6,041 bases of DNA from CAG-791 sp003447895 (lineage in GTDB: Bacteria; Bacillota; Clostridia; Lachnospirales; Lachnospiraceae). The position numbers and the translations under genes were made by a program. Under the pieces are notes generated by a model. The model worked only from the letters and a program-made list of their open reading frames with translations, did not search any database and was not told the origin of the DNA. Every line of letters begins with the position of its first letter. Position 1 is the first letter of the stretch. Shown here in pieces: positions 3,682 through 6,041 of the stretch. The stretch is taken from assembly GCA_946620035.1 (NCBI GenBank), contig CAMOMX010000124.1, positions 1 to 6,041 of the forward strand, given 5' to 3'.

Positions 3682-6041
3682 TTACTCCACCGATTTGAGT
3701 GACTCCACCATATCGATCTTCCTGATATAGAAATAGGAGAAAAAATTGACGGACAGCGAAAAGAGAACGGTGAGGACCACAGCGTACAGGTAGCTTCTCC
3801 CATGGAGTCCGCGCCCAAAGATCATGTAGTCCATCTCGATCGTTCCAATCAGCCATCTGTGGAGCCATTTGCCCAGAAAGAGCCCGGCCAGGGCGCCCAT
3901 GAGGGTCAGGAAGATGTTCTCGCGATAGACATAGGAGGCCGTCTCGCCGTCGTAGAAGCCCAAAACCTTGAGGGTCGCGAGCTCGCGGAGGCGCTCTGTG
4001 ACATTGATGTTGGTCAGATTGAACAGCACAAGGAAAGCCAGGGCCGCCGCCGCAGAAATGATGATCCAGACGACGATATCCAGGCTCTGCATGCTCTCGT
4101 TGAAGCGGTCCCGCAGCTCGCCGATGCGGCTGTATGTGATGACGCCGTTAAGCCGGGAAACACGGTCAGCGATCGCCTCCGAGCTGAGGTCGGCCTCCGG
4201 GGCGGCGTCGCCGCTTTGGGCCGCGCCGCTCTCCGGGGCAGTCACCGTCTTCACCAGAAGGAGGTTGTCATGCGGGCTCTCGGAGAAGATCTTCTTATAA
4301 TAAGAAGAAGTCATATAAATATGGTGGTTTACATAGTTCTCGCAGATGCCGCCCACCACTGCCTGATATTCCTTTTCATCGCTGTCCAGCAGTGTGACCT
4401 GGTCGCCCTCTTTGATCCCCAGGATATCACTCATCTTCTCGTCGATAATGATCGTCCCGTCGGTCGGCGCAAGGTGCGGCAGGTCGCCGACCTTTCCGTA
4501 GCGCCGAAGGCCGTCCGCCCTGGGATAGAGACATATATAATCCTGCGCGACAGAATGGAAGTCCGTGGCGCCGGGGACGTCCGATGACGCTTTGGCTTCC
4601 TGGGCGGAATCGCCGCCTGCGGGAGCAGAATTGCCGTCGGTCTCTTTTTTGGCATCTGAGGCGGAGTCGTCCGCCGGCACGCTCCACGCCGACGATGCCT
4701 GCAGAATGACGTTGTCCACTGTGCCCTCGTCCGTGCGCACACTGACAGAGCGCTCGTAGCAGCCCATGAAGGACTCGATGCCCGGCTCCGCCTCCAGTTC
4801 CCGCATGAGCTCCGCCCTGTCCGAAGGCGTAAGGTCACTGCTGATCGAAACCGACGCGCTGTAGGGCATCAGGTCGTCAAACTGCCACTTGAGCACATCG
4901 AAGATGGAATCCCTGAGGCCGTAGCCCGTCGCCAGAAGCGCCGTGCAGCCCGCGATTCCCACGATGGTCATCCAGAAGCGCTTCTTATAGCGAAAGAGGT
5001 TTCGCACGCTGACTTTCTGGATAAAGGACAGATGTTTCCAAATGAAGGGGATCCGCTCGAGGAAGATCCTCTTGCCGGGCTTGGGCGCGCGGGGGCGAAG
5101 GAGCTCAGCGGGTTTGGAACGCAGCGTGGCATAGCAGGCCGCAAAGGCTGCTCCCGCCGTCGCAAGGACGGCTGCCCCGAGTGAATACAGGGCAACCACC
5201 GGTGAAATGCTGACTTCCAGCCTTGGCAGAAGGTAGAGAATGCCCCACTCATAGTAGATCAGGGACGGCAGCGCGATCCCGCCAAAAATCAGCCCGGCCC
5301 CGCCTCCGACAAGGCTCGCGGCAAGCGCGTAGCCGATATACTTGATCGAAATCGCCGGTGTGGAGAAGCCAAGCGCCTTGAGGGTCCCGATCTCTGAGCG
5401 GTGATCTTCCACCATTCTGGTCATGGACGTCAGCGAGCTGAGCGCCGCTACGAGGAAGAAGATCAGCGGAAAGACGTCAGCCAGGTCGCTCATCCTGTCT
5501 GAGTCCTCCGAAAACTCCACATAACTGCGGATCGTATCCCGGCCCAGAATGTACCATTCCCCGCTGTCCGTCAGCATGCCGGACAGCGCGCCGCCGCCTC
5601 CGCTTCCCGATTCCGCGATCCCCTGGATCAGGGCGGCCATCATATCCGTAAAAGTAGCTTCCTGCGACACCTGCTCGCGCCGGATCGCGGCGCGCTCCTT
5701 GGCGAGGGGCTCGATCTCCTCAATAAAGGCGTCCACCTTTTCCTCATAGGTCTTGTCCCTGTAGCAGTTATACTTGGACAGGCCCTCCAGTTCCAGGTAG
5801 ATCTGCGAATAGATCTTCCTGACAAAGCAATCTTTGGGCAAAACGACGAAGCCGTTCACGCTGCCGTTTCCCACACTGGAGTTCTCCCTGGTGCGGGAGA
5901 TGTAGACAGGGCTGTGGGCGATCCCGACGATCGTGTAGGTGTGCTTCGTGGAATGGGAGTTTGAGGAGGGCTGACCGGATGAGGCGCCGGAATCGGCTGT
6001 CGGGTCTGCCTGCTCCGCCGCTCCTGCGTTGGAGGCGCCGG
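3682..6041 (-). CDS. FtsX/MacB-type ABC transporter permease, N-terminus beyond window
   Basis: The frame is open from the right edge to a TAA at 3682-3684, giving 785 visible residues (numbered from the first). A GTG at 5874 is not the true start: the frame continues upstream through family-like sequence, YTIVGIAHSPVYISRTRE. The visible part is the end of a first extracytoplasmic domain (1-180), a first FtsX domain with three membrane segments (about 187-206, 230-260, 277-302) and the motif EIGTLKALGFS, a basic linker, a membrane segment starting the second half (353-375), a second extracytoplasmic domain (376-650), and a second FtsX domain (654-675, 706-727, 747-771) with the motif RELATLKVLGF. 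Such duplicated permeases pair with a separate ATPase, usually encoded just upstream, here out of view. They typically export or extract lipids, lipoproteins or peptides or act mechanically; the substrate cannot be read here. Ala/Ser/Asp-rich inserts interrupt the outer domains. No clear terminator follows. Confidence 0.92.
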   Translation of the reverse strand, partial: GASNAGAAEQADPTADSGASSGQPSSNSHSTKHTYTIVGIAHSPVYISRTRENSSVGNGSVNGFVVLPKDCFVRKIYSQIYLELEGLSKYNCYRDKTYEEKVDAFIEEIEPLAKERAAIRREQVSQEATFTDMMAALIQGIAESGSGGGGALSGMLTDSGEWYILGRDTIRSYVEFSEDSDRMSDLADVFPLIFFLVAALSSLTSMTRMVEDHRSEIGTLKALGFSTPAISIKYIGYALAASLVGGGAGLIFGGIALPSLIYYEWGILYLLPRLEVSISPVVALYSLGAAVLATAGAAFAACYATLRSKPAELLRPRAPKPGKRIFLERIPFIWKHLSFIQKVSVRNLFRYKKRFWMTIVGIAGCTALLATGYGLRDSIFDVLKWQFDDLMPYSASVSISSDLTPSDRAELMRELEAEPGIESFMGCYERSVSVRTDEGTVDNVILQASSAWSVPADDSASDAKKETDGNSAPAGGDSAQEAKASSDVPGATDFHSVAQDYICLYPRADGLRRYGKVGDLPHLAPTDGTIIIDEKMSDILGIKEGDQVTLLDSDEKEYQAVVGGICENYVNHHIYMTSSYYKKIFSESPHDNLLLVKTVTAPESGAAQSGDAAPEADLSSEAIADRVSRLNGVITYSRIGELRDRFNESMQSLDIVVWIIISAAAALAFLVLFNLTNINVTERLRELATLKVLGFYDGETASYVYRENIFLTLMGALAGLFLGKWLHRWLIGTIEMDYMIFGRGLHGRSYLYAVVLTVLFSLSVNFFSYFYIRKIDMVESLKSVE

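Noticed and set aside
3802..4587. A 261-codon plus-strand open frame inside the permease gene
   Set aside because: It is antisense to a coding region with strong FtsX family motifs; its own composition shows no family signal.
5872..5874. GTG at 5874 as the start of the permease
   Set aside because: The same frame stays open to the right edge and encodes a family-like beta strand segment just upstream, so the GTG is internal.

Overview
The window comes from a bacterium, most likely a Gram-positive anaerobe of the Clostridia (Lachnospiraceae or a relative). This is inferred from the Cys/His repeat surface protein with its TTYALLLPALTLE-type signal region, from the signal peptidase I paired with it, from the large double FtsX permease and from sigma-A-like promoters in AT-rich gaps between GC-rich genes. 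Every supported gene lies on the minus strand, so transcription runs from right to left. No RNA gene, insertion sequence, CRISPR array or attachment site was seen.

Right part (3682-6041): the 3' portion of a large ABC-transporter permease with two FtsX/MacB-type halves. Its start lies beyond the right edge. A 473-base AT-rich gap follows (3209-3681). It holds two good minus-strand promoter candidates and a cluster of small inverted repeats, with no recognisable gene and no clear intrinsic terminator for the permease.

Left part (1-3208), in transcription order: a 114-residue soluble coiled-coil protein of unknown function; a type I signal peptidase with all catalytic boxes and an unusually charged cytoplasmic N-terminus, probably starting at a TTG; and the first 678 residues of a large secreted surface protein that runs off the left edge. 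The surface protein has a long signal peptide, four CGxE...HTxxCY repeats, two low-complexity linkers and beta-rich adhesin-like domains. A stem-loop and a possible second promoter lie between the coiled-coil gene and the peptidase gene.

The likely logic, by inference: the three left genes form a surface-display locus in which the signal peptidase processes the exported adhesin or pilin-like protein. A sortase and the C-terminal sorting signal would be expected just beyond the left edge. The permease looks like a separate transcription unit. The parts belong to known families; the least explained pieces are the coiled-coil protein, the Cys/His repeat module and the dyad-rich regulatory region.
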